A program made the translations under genes and the position numbers. A stretch of 64,000 bases of DNA from Paraclostridium hominis. GTDB taxonomy: Bacteria; Bacillota; Clostridia; Peptostreptococcales; Peptostreptococcaceae. The DNA is taken from positions 62,001 through 126,000 of the forward strand of contig NZ_JACRWD010000001.1 in assembly GCF_014306135.1 (NCBI RefSeq). The letters run 5' to 3'. The notes below the pieces were generated by a model. The model made no database searches. It had not been told where the DNA came from and worked only from the letters and a program-made list of their open reading frames with translations. Shown in pieces: positions 8,605 to 16,594 of this stretch; position 1 is the stretch's first letter, and the number at the start of each line of letters is the position of its first letter.

Positions 8605-11583
8605 ATGGAGAAAAAAAAGTTTGATAGGCTTGATATAATCAAGTTTATAGTAGTAGTGGCATTATGTGCAATTTTCTTGAAAATTGCTTATATGACAACA
8701 TTTAAACATGAGCATTATAATGAATTAGCAAAAAATAAAACATATAAAGAAATACCTGTAAAAGCACCAAGAGGTGAAATAAAAGATAGATATGGACGTA
8801 CTATAGCTACAAATAGAAACTCTTTTACAGTTCATATATCTAAGGATGGAATAGAGAAAAAAGATAAATCTGGAAAATCAAGAGCTAATGAAATTTCATT
8901 AGAATTAATAAACTTATTGAAAAAGAATAAGGAAGAATATTTAGATGAATTCCCTATATACGTTGAAAATGGAAAATATTTTTACACATTTGATAAAAAA
9001 ATAAGGGAATTTAAATTGGAAAATAAAATTCCACTAGATTACAATGCTAAACAAAGTTTTTATTATATGGTGGATAAGGCTATAGAAGAGCATAAAATAG
9101 ATTCATCTGTTAGAGACTTAAAGCCAGAGGAAATCCAAAAGAAGTTAAATTCAGCAGGTATATATCCTCCGATTTTAGTAAAAGATTGGAAGTTTACAGA
9201 GCAAAGAAATAAAGAAGACTGGTTAAAATCTTATAAAATAGATAATATAAACACTAATGCAAAAGATGCTTTTAAAGGTGTAAGAGAATATTACAAAATA
9301 CCTAGCAATTTATCTAATGATGATGCTAGAAGTATAATGATTGTAAGAGACTTACTTAAATCTCAAGGTTTTGTTCAATATAAACCAGTAACTATAGCAA
9401 AAGATATAACACAAGATACCATATCTCAAATAGAAGAAAGGGCTATGCAATTACCAGGAGTATCTATAGCAGTAGAGCCAGTAAGAGACTACCCTGATAA
9501 GAATCTTGCATCACATGTACTTGGAACTATGGGTAGAATATCAGAACAAGAGTTAGCCCAAAAGCAAGAAAATGGAGAAAGTGGATACACTAAAAATGAT
9601 GTAGTCGGAAAGACGGGTATAGAGAAGTTTTATGAAGACAAATTAAAAGGTAAAGACGGATACAAAAAAGTTGAGGTAGACTCAGTAGGAAGAATAAGCA
9701 AAGAACTTGCGTCTTCTGCACCTGTTTCAGGAGATACTGTATATCTTAGCTTAGATAAAGATTTACAAAAAGTATCAGATGACTCATTGGCTAGAGTAGT
9801 TAAGGCCGGAAGAAGTGGAGGTACTTTTAAAAGTAAATTTGGAGATTATAGTGCATCAGGAAAGGCAGCACCTAATTTGGAATCAGGAGCTACAGTTGTT
9901 ATAGATGTTAAAACTGGAGACATATTAGCAATGTCTAGTTATCCAGACTATGATCCTAACTTATTCGCAACTGGAATATCATCTGAGGACTATGAAAAAT
10001 TAAAGCCTAAAAATCCTAATGATGTTTTAGGTGCAAATCCTTTAAGTAACTTAGTTACAAGAGGAGCATTCCAGCCAGGTTCTACATTTAAAATGGTAAC
10101 TGGTATGGCAGCTTTAGATAATGGACTAAATCCAAATTATGGTATAAATGATACTGGTGTAATTTATATGGGAAAAAGACCTTTTGCCGATTATGTATGG
10201 CATCACGGAAGAGGAAATCATGGATACACGACTTTATATAAAGCATTACAAGAGTCTTGTAATATATACTTCTATACAATTGGTACAGGTAAAAACTGGT
10301 TAGGAGGAAATGATCCTAATGTCAAGATTGGTGCCAAAGATATACTAGAATATGCAAGATTATTTGGTTTAAATGACAATACAGGTCTTGATAAGGAAAT
10401 TGGTGAAAGTAAAGGAAAGGTTCCCAACCAAACTGATAAACTTAAAAACACTGAAAATTCTCTTAGATTAGCTTTAGATAAAGCTATGAGAGATGCATTT
10501 ACTGATATAACTAAAGCAAAAGACCCAGAAGAGTATAAAAAGAGAATAAATGAAATTGTAAGTTGGACTAAAGAAAATCCATCAAGAACAGAAACTATGA
10601 AGAGATTAGAAAAGCTTCATGTAAAAGAAGATAAAGTTACTGAAATTGCAGATTTAGCTAAATTTAATTACTTTAACTTTGGTAACTGGACTGATGCAGA
10701 TACATTCAACTTAGCGATTGGACAAGGTGAGAATGCTTATACTCCTGCTCAGATGGCTAGATATATTGCAGCTATAGCTAATGGAGGGAATTTAGTAGAA
10801 GCATCTGTAGTAGATAAAACTATATCTAGCGACTATATGAATATAGATATAGATGAAAACAAAGTAGAAAAGATACCATTTAAAAATAGTGAAAAACTTA
10901 AAGATTTAACTAAAGGTATGAGACTTGTTTCTACTCAAGGTACAGGTAAAAGTATATTTGGTAACTTCCCTGTTGAGGTTGCAGCAAAAACAGGAACTGC
11001 AGAAAAAAGTGGTAAAATACCTACTGCAGATGAGTATAAATACTTATTAGACCATATAGGTTCATATGGAGTATCTAAAGATGAAGCTGTAAAATTAGCT
11101 AATAAGATGAAAAAAGAAGACGATGAAAAAGCTAAAAAAGAATTTGAAAAAGAACAAAAAGAGAAAGAAAGTAAAGGCTTATTTGGAAAAGATGAAAAAG
11201 ATAAAGCAGAATTTGTTCCAGACAATAGCGAAAGCACAAAAGCTAGATATTTAAGAAAAGCAATTAAAGAATTAAATCCTAAGATAAAAGATGAAGATAT
11301 AGATAGATTCAAACAAGATTATGCATCTTTTGCCTGGGCGGCAGCATTTGCTCCAGCAAATGATCCAGAAATAGCCGTAGTTACTGTTTTACCTCAAGGA
11401 AACTCAAGTAGTCTTGCTTTGTTACCTATAAGAGAAGTAATGGGTGAATATTTTGGATTAACAAAAGATAAGGAAAAAGATAAAGAAAATAAAAATCAAG
11501 CTGAAGATTCAAATAAAGAAGCAGAACTTGTAAAATCAAAAGAAGATAATGAAATGAATTTTGTATCACAGTTAAAAAAATAA
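8605..11583 (+). CDS. mrdA: Class B penicillin-binding protein 2 (elongasome transpeptidase), with insertions
   Basis: This is the peptidoglycan transpeptidase of the rod complex, partner of RodA. There is one N-terminal membrane helix (about 10-28), a dimerisation/pedestal region and a transpeptidase domain. The active-site motifs are STFK at 493-496, SCN at 551-553 and KTG at 795-797. At 992 residues it is well above the usual 600-750. One extra stretch, rich in Lys/Glu, lies between SCN and KTG (about 590-680). A second, with a long Lys/Glu run, lies just after KTG (about 800-905) before the final AWAAAFAP block. The C-terminus is another charged tail of about 40 residues. It is cotranscribed with mreBCD and sits upstream of minC. 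Confidence 0.93.
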   Translation: MEKKKFDRLDIIKFIVVVALCAIFLKIAYMTTFKHEHYNELAKNKTYKEIPVKAPRGEIKDRYGRTIATNRNSFTVHISKDGIEKKDKSGKSRANEISLELINLLKKNKEEYLDEFPIYVENGKYFYTFDKKIREFKLENKIPLDYNAKQSFYYMVDKAIEEHKIDSSVRDLKPEEIQKKLNSAGIYPPILVKDWKFTEQRNKEDWLKSYKIDNINTNAKDAFKGVREYYKIPSNLSNDDARSIMIVRDLLKSQGFVQYKPVTIAKDITQDTISQIEERAMQLPGVSIAVEPVRDYPDKNLASHVLGTMGRISEQELAQKQENGESGYTKNDVVGKTGIEKFYEDKLKGKDGYKKVEVDSVGRISKELASSAPVSGDTVYLSLDKDLQKVSDDSLARVVKAGRSGGTFKSKFGDYSASGKAAPNLESGATVVIDVKTGDILAMSSYPDYDPNLFATGISSEDYEKLKPKNPNDVLGANPLSNLVTRGAFQPGSTFKMVTGMAALDNGLNPNYGINDTGVIYMGKRPFADYVWHHGRGNHGYTTLYKALQESCNIYFYTIGTGKNWLGGNDPNVKIGAKDILEYARLFGLNDNTGLDKEIGESKGKVPNQTDKLKNTENSLRLALDKAMRDAFTDITKAKDPEEYKKRINEIVSWTKENPSRTETMKRLEKLHVKEDKVTEIADLAKFNYFNFGNWTDADTFNLAIGQGENAYTPAQMARYIAAIANGGNLVEASVVDKTISSDYMNIDIDENKVEKIPFKNSEKLKDLTKGMRLVSTQGTGKSIFGNFPVEVAAKTGTAEKSGKIPTADEYKYLLDHIGSYGVSKDEAVKLANKMKKEDDEKAKKEFEKEQKEKESKGLFGKDEKDKAEFVPDNSESTKARYLRKAIKELNPKIKDEDIDRFKQDYASFAWAAAFAPANDPEIAVVTVLPQGNSSSLALLPIREVMGEYFGLTKDKEKDKENKNQAEDSNKEAELVKSKEDNEMNFVSQLKK

Positions 11584-11642
11584 AAGGATTTGAAGTTTTT
11601 TTGAAGAATATATAAAATGAGATAGAGCTTTGGAGGTATAAA

Positions 11643-12317
11643 ATGTCTTTTAAAGCAGCAACCAATGAAGAACTAATAGAGTTCAAAGGAAATAAAAGAG
11701 GCATAGTTGTAAATGTAAAGAAAAAAGCTTCTTTTGAAGAAATAAGACAAAGCATAATAGATAAAATAGAATCCTCTGTAGGTTTTTTCAATGGAGCTAA
11801 AATTTACTCTATAAATTATAATCATTTAAGCGATATACAATTACTTCAACTTAAAGAAGACATAACCTCTAGATTTGATATTGAATTTATAGAGGAAGAA
11901 ATTCAGGTACCATTTGGAGTTTATGAAACTAAGTATATAAACAATATGCGTTCTGGAGATAATGTTGAATTTGAAGGAGATGTAGTTGTTATGACTGATA
12001 TGAAGCCGGGCTGTAAGGTTATGGCAACAGGAAGTGTAGTTGTAATGGGAAATATAAAACCTGGAGCTAAAGTGGTTTCATATGGTAATGTAGTTGTTAT
12101 GGGCAAAGTAGAAGGATTTATACATGCAGGAGCAAAAGGAAATAAAAATGCTTATATAGTTGCTAATAATTTAAATCCTATGGTTTTAAAAATAGCTAAC
12201 TATATAGCAGAAGCTCCAGATGAAGAATATATGAAAAGTGATGATATAAATCCAGAAATAGCATTTACAAGTAATGAAATGATTGTTATAGAAAATTATT
12301 TGCCAAAAAATAAATAA
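11643..12317 (+). CDS. minC: Septum-site inhibitor MinC
   Basis: MinC blocks FtsZ assembly away from midcell. The 224-residue protein has an N-terminal FtsZ-interacting domain (1-100) and a C-terminal beta-helix domain (about 115-190) with repeated VVVMTDMKPG / VVVMGNIKPG / VVVMGKVEG strands, the surface that binds MinD. GGAGGT precedes the ATG. MinD and MinE follow at once, so the full oscillating type of Min system is present. Confidence 0.95.
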   Translation: MSFKAATNEELIEFKGNKRGIVVNVKKKASFEEIRQSIIDKIESSVGFFNGAKIYSINYNHLSDIQLLQLKEDITSRFDIEFIEEEIQVPFGVYETKYINNMRSGDNVEFEGDVVVMTDMKPGCKVMATGSVVVMGNIKPGAKVVSYGNVVVMGKVEGFIHAGAKGNKNAYIVANNLNPMVLKIANYIAEAPDEEYMKSDDINPEIAFTSNEMIVIENYLPKNK

Positions 12318-12343
12318 ATTATTGAGTAGGAGGGGGTAGTACT

Positions 12344-13141
12344 ATGAGTGAAGTTATAGTTATAACATCAGGAAAAGGTGGAGTTGGAAAAACTACAACA
12401 ACAGCAAATTTAGGAACGGCCTTAAGTTTAGAAAATAAAAAAACTGTTGTAGTGGATGCAGATATAGGTCTTAGAAATTTAGATGTTGTTATGGGACTAG
12501 AAAATAGAATAGTATATGATATTGTTGATGTTGTAGAAGGAACTTGTAGATTAAAACAAGCTCTAATAAAAGATAAAAGATTTGACAATTTATACTTATT
12601 ACCAGCAGCACAAACTAGAGATAAAAATGCAATTTCTGTAGAACAAATGAAAAATTTATGTGATAAATTAAGAGAGTCATTTGATTATATAATAATAGAT
12701 TGCCCTGCAGGGATTGAACAAGGATTTAAAAATGCTGTAGCAGGAGCTGACAGAGCTATAGTTGTAACTAATCCTGAAATATCTGCTGTTAGAGATGCAG
12801 ATAGAATAATAGGATTACTAGAAGCTAATGAAGTTAAAGATATACGTTTAGTTATAAATAGAATTAGAAATGAAATGGTTAAACGTGGAGATATGATGGA
12901 CAAGCAAGATATAGTTGAGATACTTGCTATAGATTTAATTGGGTTAGTTCCTGATGATGAAAGTATAATTGTTTCTACAAATAAAGGTGAGCCAGCTATA
13001 TTAGATTCAAGATCAAATGCAGGTCAAGCATATAAAAATATTGCTAAGAGAATACTTGGAGAAGATATACCTCTAATGCAAATAGAAAATGAAACTAATA
13101 TATTAACTAAGATTAAGAAGATGTTTGGAATGGCTAAGTAA
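12344..13141 (+). CDS. minD: Septum-site ATPase MinD
   Basis: MinD is a ParA-type ATPase that recruits MinC to the membrane. The deviant Walker A motif GKGGVGKTT is at residues 10-18, and switch motif IIIDCPAGIEQG is present. The C-terminus LTKIKKMFGMAK forms the amphipathic membrane-targeting helix. At 265 residues it is of standard length. AGGAGGG lies upstream. Confidence 0.97.
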   Translation: MSEVIVITSGKGGVGKTTTTANLGTALSLENKKTVVVDADIGLRNLDVVMGLENRIVYDIVDVVEGTCRLKQALIKDKRFDNLYLLPAAQTRDKNAISVEQMKNLCDKLRESFDYIIIDCPAGIEQGFKNAVAGADRAIVVTNPEISAVRDADRIIGLLEANEVKDIRLVINRIRNEMVKRGDMMDKQDIVEILAIDLIGLVPDDESIIVSTNKGEPAILDSRSNAGQAYKNIAKRILGEDIPLMQIENETNILTKIKKMFGMAK

Positions 13142-13158
13142 TAAAGGGGGATATACTT

Positions 13159-13443
13159 ATGTTAGATTTGTTTAAGATATTTTCTAATGAGTCTAAAACT
13201 AGTAAAAATGTGGCTAAAGAAAGGCTTAAATTAGTTTTAGTACATGATAGAATAGACTGTTCTCCACAACTTCTAGATCTGATTAAATCAGATATATTAA
13301 AAGTTATTGCAAATTATGCTGAGATAGAAGAAGACGGATTGGAAATAAAGATGGCTAAATCTAGAAGTGATGAAGAAGATGGTCCGGTATCAGCATTAGT
13401 TGCTAATATACCATTAAAGAATATAAAAGAAAGAAGTAGGTAA
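13159..13443 (+). CDS. minE: Division topological factor MinE
   Basis: MinE stimulates MinD ATPase and drives pole-to-pole movement. The 94-residue protein has the family block ERLKLVLVHDRIDCSPQLL and a C-terminal dimerisation region. The presence of MinE instead of DivIVA-type positioning is typical of clostridia. It ends just before a hairpin terminator. Confidence 0.95.
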   Translation: MLDLFKIFSNESKTSKNVAKERLKLVLVHDRIDCSPQLLDLIKSDILKVIANYAEIEEDGLEIKMAKSRSDEEDGPVSALVANIPLKNIKERSR

Positions 13444-13489
13444 AAGGGGGAGGCGTATTAGCCAAGCCCCTTTTTGTATTAATACAAAA
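13442..13489 (+). terminator. Terminator after minE, followed by an 18-bp palindrome
   Basis: AAAAGGGG pairs with CCCCTTTT, with an inner GGC/GCC pair, and the T-run follows (13442-13475). The T-run is itself the left part of the perfect palindrome TTTTGTATTAATACAAAA at 13472-13489, 45 bases before rodA. This may be a second hairpin or a protein-binding site. Confidence 0.65.
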
Positions 13490-13533
13490 TTATACGACTT
13501 AGGTATGGCCTTAATAAGAAAGATGGTGATGAA

Positions 13534-14652
13534 GTGTTTGATTATAAATCGAAATTTAAATTAATAAAGGAACTTGATTGGAAACTTATAACTATAGTTA
13601 CATGTATATTTGCTTTTGGGCTTATGATATTAAGTAGTGCTACTCACGCGACTACAGGGGGAAGTTATTTACAAATAATTAAGCAAGGTATAGCTTTTAT
13701 TGTAGGAATGGCACTTGTAATAGTTATATTATTGTTTGATTACAATTTTTTAGGAAAGCATTATAAAGGATTATATATAGTTAGTATAATATTACTTTTA
13801 CTAGTATGGATACCTGGACTTGGTAAGGATATGGGTGGAGCTAGATCTTGGCTTAACCTTGGTCCTCTTGATTTTCAAACATCTGAACTTGTTAAATTAA
13901 CATTTATACTAAGTTATGCAAAGTTAGTTGAAGAAAAAAAGGGGAAATTAAATACTATAAAGGATTTAATTCCACTTGGATTATATGCAGCACCTATAAT
14001 ATTATTATTACTTATACAACCAGATTTAGGTACTGCAATAGTATTTTGCTGCATAATAGGAGGAATGTTATTTACAGCAGGACTTAATAGTAAAATAATA
14101 AGAAATACTATTATAGTAATAGTTGTAGCTATGCCTTTGATGTATATGCTTATGGCAAATCACCAAAGAATAAGAATAGATGCATTTTTAAATCCAGAAA
14201 ATGTTTCATTGCCTGGTAACTATCAAGTTATGCAATCTATGATAGCTATAGGATCAGGTGGACTAACAGGTAAAGGATTATATGAAGGTACTCAAAATCA
14301 AAATGACTTCTTACCTGTTCAAGACAGTGACTTTATATTTGCTGTTATAGGTGAAGAACTAGGTCTTGTAGGAATGCTTGTTATAATGGTTCTTTATGCA
14401 TTATTTTTAATAAGAATGATTTCTATGGCACGAGAAGCTAAAGATTTTTATGGAACCTTGATTATAATTGGAGTAATGAGTATGTTTGCATATCAAATCA
14501 TACAAAATATAGGAATGACTGTAGCTGCTATACCAGTTACAGGAGTAACTCTTCCGTTTGTTAGTTATGGAGGAAGTTCATTGATGACATCATTAGCTAA
14601 CTTAGGATTAGTTTTAAATGTAGGTATGAGAAGAAAGAAAATAAATTTCTAA
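13534..14652 (+). CDS. rodA: SEDS peptidoglycan glycosyltransferase RodA
   Basis: RodA polymerises lipid II in the elongasome together with PBP2. The 372-residue protein has about ten membrane helices and the family motifs GLGKDMGGARSWL, LIQPDLGTAIVF, a long extracellular loop ending in FLPVQDSDFIFAVIGEELG, and VTGVTLPFVSYGGSS. The start is GTG at 13534 with a GGTGATGA site upstream. It is separated from minE by a terminator-like hairpin, so it may have its own promoter. Confidence 0.94.
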   Translation: MFDYKSKFKLIKELDWKLITIVTCIFAFGLMILSSATHATTGGSYLQIIKQGIAFIVGMALVIVILLFDYNFLGKHYKGLYIVSIILLLLVWIPGLGKDMGGARSWLNLGPLDFQTSELVKLTFILSYAKLVEEKKGKLNTIKDLIPLGLYAAPIILLLLIQPDLGTAIVFCCIIGGMLFTAGLNSKIIRNTIIVIVVAMPLMYMLMANHQRIRIDAFLNPENVSLPGNYQVMQSMIAIGSGGLTGKGLYEGTQNQNDFLPVQDSDFIFAVIGEELGLVGMLVIMVLYALFLIRMISMAREAKDFYGTLIIIGVMSMFAYQIIQNIGMTVAAIPVTGVTLPFVSYGGSSLMTSLANLGLVLNVGMRRKKINF

Positions 14653-14671
14653 TATATTAGGGGTGACTTAA

Positions 14672-15085
14672 ATGAATATAGCATTAATAGCACATGATGA
14701 AATGAAAAATACTATGGTTGGATTTTGTATAGGCTATGAGCATATACTTAAAAACTATGGGTTATATGCAACTGGAACTACTGGAAAAAGAATTGAAGAT
14801 GAAACAAAACTTAAAATTAAAAGATTGGCATCTGGACCACTTGGGGGAGACCAACAAATTGGTTCTTTAGTCGTTTCTCAAGAAATTGACTTGGTAATTT
14901 TTCTAAGAGATCCAATGACAGCTCAAGCTCATGAACCAGATATACAAGCATTAATTAGACTTTGTGATGTATATCATGTACCTATTGCTACAAATCTTGC
15001 TTCAGCAGAAATTTTTATTAAGGCATTAGACAGAGGAGAACTTTCTTGGAGGGAAATTAGAAAGACTAAAACTCAACGTGTATAA
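14672..15085 (+). CDS. mgsA: Methylglyoxal synthase
   Basis: This enzyme converts dihydroxyacetone phosphate to methylglyoxal and phosphate, a bypass used when phosphorylated sugars build up. The 137-residue protein has the N-terminal IALIAHDEMK and the active-site region SGPLGGDQQIG plus FLRDPMTAQAHEPD, which holds the catalytic Asp residues and phosphate-binding side chains. It follows rodA by 19 bases and ends at a bidirectional terminator. Confidence 0.96.
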   Translation: MNIALIAHDEMKNTMVGFCIGYEHILKNYGLYATGTTGKRIEDETKLKIKRLASGPLGGDQQIGSLVVSQEIDLVIFLRDPMTAQAHEPDIQALIRLCDVYHVPIATNLASAEIFIKALDRGELSWREIRKTKTQRV

Positions 15086-15087
15086 AT

Positions 15088-15119
15088 AAAAAAGCTATCT
15101 CATTAGAGATAGCTTTTTT
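15088..15119. terminator. Bidirectional terminator between mgsA and fprA
   Basis: AAAAAAGCTATCTC and GAGATAGCTTTTTT form a 14-bp stem with an ATTA loop. The T-run on each strand lets it end both converging genes. Confidence 0.9.
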
Positions 15120-15127
15120 ATTTATAT

Positions 15128-16321
15128 TTATTTAATTGCTTCAGCGAATTTTACACCGAAATCAAAGCATTCTTGTAATGTTTCATCACTTGGGAAGAAT
15201 TTTTTCTTAAGTGTTTCAACAGGCATTTTGAATCCCATGCTCTTAACAAGCATCTCAGCCATTGTTATACCTTCACCACTCCATCCATAAGAACCAAATA
15301 CTCCAGCAAACTTACCTTGGTTAGCCATAGGATCTATTAAAGAAAATGCATCCCACATAGGTTTAACCATAGTTCTATTTATTGTTGGAGAACCAAATAG
15401 TATACCTTTTGACATAACCATAACGTCGTGAAGTTCTGCTAAATCCATATTTTCTATATCATATAAAGCTGCAGATTCACCAGTAGATACTATACCATCA
15501 TATATTTTTTCGGCCATAACTTTAGTATTAGTATAAGCTGATAAGAATAATATAGCTACTTGATCTTGATTAGTAGAGTTAACTGTTTCAGTAGACCAAT
15601 CTACATATCTTTTAACTTGAGCCATAGGGTCAAGTGATAATATAGGACCATGAGAAGTTAATATAGTATCAAAATCTAATCCTAATTCTACAACTTTATT
15701 TACAGCTTTTAGTACATGTTTAGAGAATGGTTTAACTATACAATCAAAGTAGTGTTTAGATGATTTTAAATAATCTTCACTATTTACAACTTCAGGGTCA
15801 ACACTTGCAAAGTGACATCCAAAAGCATCACAAGTAAGTAAAGTTTTATCTTCTTCTATATAAGTAAACATTGTGTCTGCCCAGTGTAAAAATGGTGCAG
15901 ATATGAATTTTAAAGTTCTTTTACCTATATTTAAAGTTTCACCATCTTTTATTACATGACATTTAAAAGGTCTATTTACTTGCTCTGCTAAATACATTTT
16001 AGCTGCATTAGTACAAATAACCTCTACATCTGGATTTATATCAAGTATATACTTTAAACTTCCAGCATGATCTGGCTCAGTATGATGTATAACAACATAA
16101 TCTAAATCCTTTATGTTTGTTAATTTTGATAATTTTTCAATAAATTCGTCTTTAAAATTTGGTTTTACAGTATCAAATAATACTTTCTTTTCATCATCTA
16201 TAAAGTAAGCATTATAAGTTGTACCAAATTCAGTTTCCATTATGATGTCAAAGATTTTTAAGTCTTTATCTATAACACCAGTCCAATAAATATCTTTTTT
16301 AATTTCAAAAGCTTCTTTCAT
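15128..16321 (-). CDS. fprA: A-type flavoprotein (flavodiiron protein, FprA type)
   Basis: Flavodiiron proteins reduce O2 to water and/or NO to N2O and protect anaerobes. Residues 1-250 form a metallo-beta-lactamase-like diiron domain with the ligand motif HTEPDHAG (H80, E82, D84, H85 region) and further His/Asp ligands near HWADTMFTY and SHGPIL. Residues 255-397 are a flavodoxin domain that binds FMN (AILFLSAYTNTKVMAE, FGSYGWSGEG). There is no fused rubredoxin or flavin reductase domain, so separate redox partners are needed. AGGAGG precedes the ATG. The upstream spacer carries a palindrome and a cre-like site, listed separately. Confidence 0.93.
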   Translation of the reverse strand: MKEAFEIKKDIYWTGVIDKDLKIFDIIMETEFGTTYNAYFIDDEKKVLFDTVKPNFKDEFIEKLSKLTNIKDLDYVVIHHTEPDHAGSLKYILDINPDVEVICTNAAKMYLAEQVNRPFKCHVIKDGETLNIGKRTLKFISAPFLHWADTMFTYIEEDKTLLTCDAFGCHFASVDPEVVNSEDYLKSSKHYFDCIVKPFSKHVLKAVNKVVELGLDFDTILTSHGPILSLDPMAQVKRYVDWSTETVNSTNQDQVAILFLSAYTNTKVMAEKIYDGIVSTGESAALYDIENMDLAELHDVMVMSKGILFGSPTINRTMVKPMWDAFSLIDPMANQGKFAGVFGSYGWSGEGITMAEMLVKSMGFKMPVETLKKKFFPSDETLQECFDFGVKFAEAIK

Positions 16322-16398
16322 AAGAAAATCCTCCTAAAACGTGGTTAATAAATACGTAATTATACTTAAAATATACCCATAAATAAAACTTTGAAACA

Positions 16399-16412
16399 TT
16401 TTGTATACAAAA
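16399..16412. promoter_or_regulatory. Palindrome upstream of fprA
   Basis: TTTTGTATACAAAA is a perfect 14-bp palindrome about 80 bases before the fprA start. Its half sites TTTTGTAT and ATACAAAA recur in the palindrome after minE. It could be an operator; in DNA this AT-rich, chance is also possible. Confidence 0.35.
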
Positions 16413-16464
16413 AAGTTTAAAAATTCTTTAAATTTTTTACCTCAATTATTATATTAACAAAAAA

Positions 16465-16478
16465 TGTGAACGTTTTGA
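16465..16478 (-). promoter_or_regulatory. Candidate CcpA (cre) site
   Basis: Read on the minus strand, TCAAAACGTTCACA matches the Gram-positive catabolite-responsive consensus TGWAANCGNTNWCA at 13 of 14 positions. It lies between the divergent genes fprA and the radical-SAM gene, about 45 bases before the plus-strand -35 box. Site function is inferred. Confidence 0.45.
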
Positions 16479-16521
16479 ATAGAATAATTGTTAATTTACA
16501 AATATTATAGGTAATTATATT

Positions 16522-16550
16522 TTGATACATCTTAGTATATCGTGTATAAT
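16522..16550 (+). promoter_or_regulatory. Promoter of the radical-SAM operon
   Basis: TTGATA at 16522-16527 and TATAAT at 16545-16550 are separated by 17 bases, a near-consensus housekeeping promoter 45 bases before the start codon. Confidence 0.75.
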
Positions 16551-16594
16551 AATATTTATGTTTATAGAATGAAATAAACTTACGGAGGTTTTTT

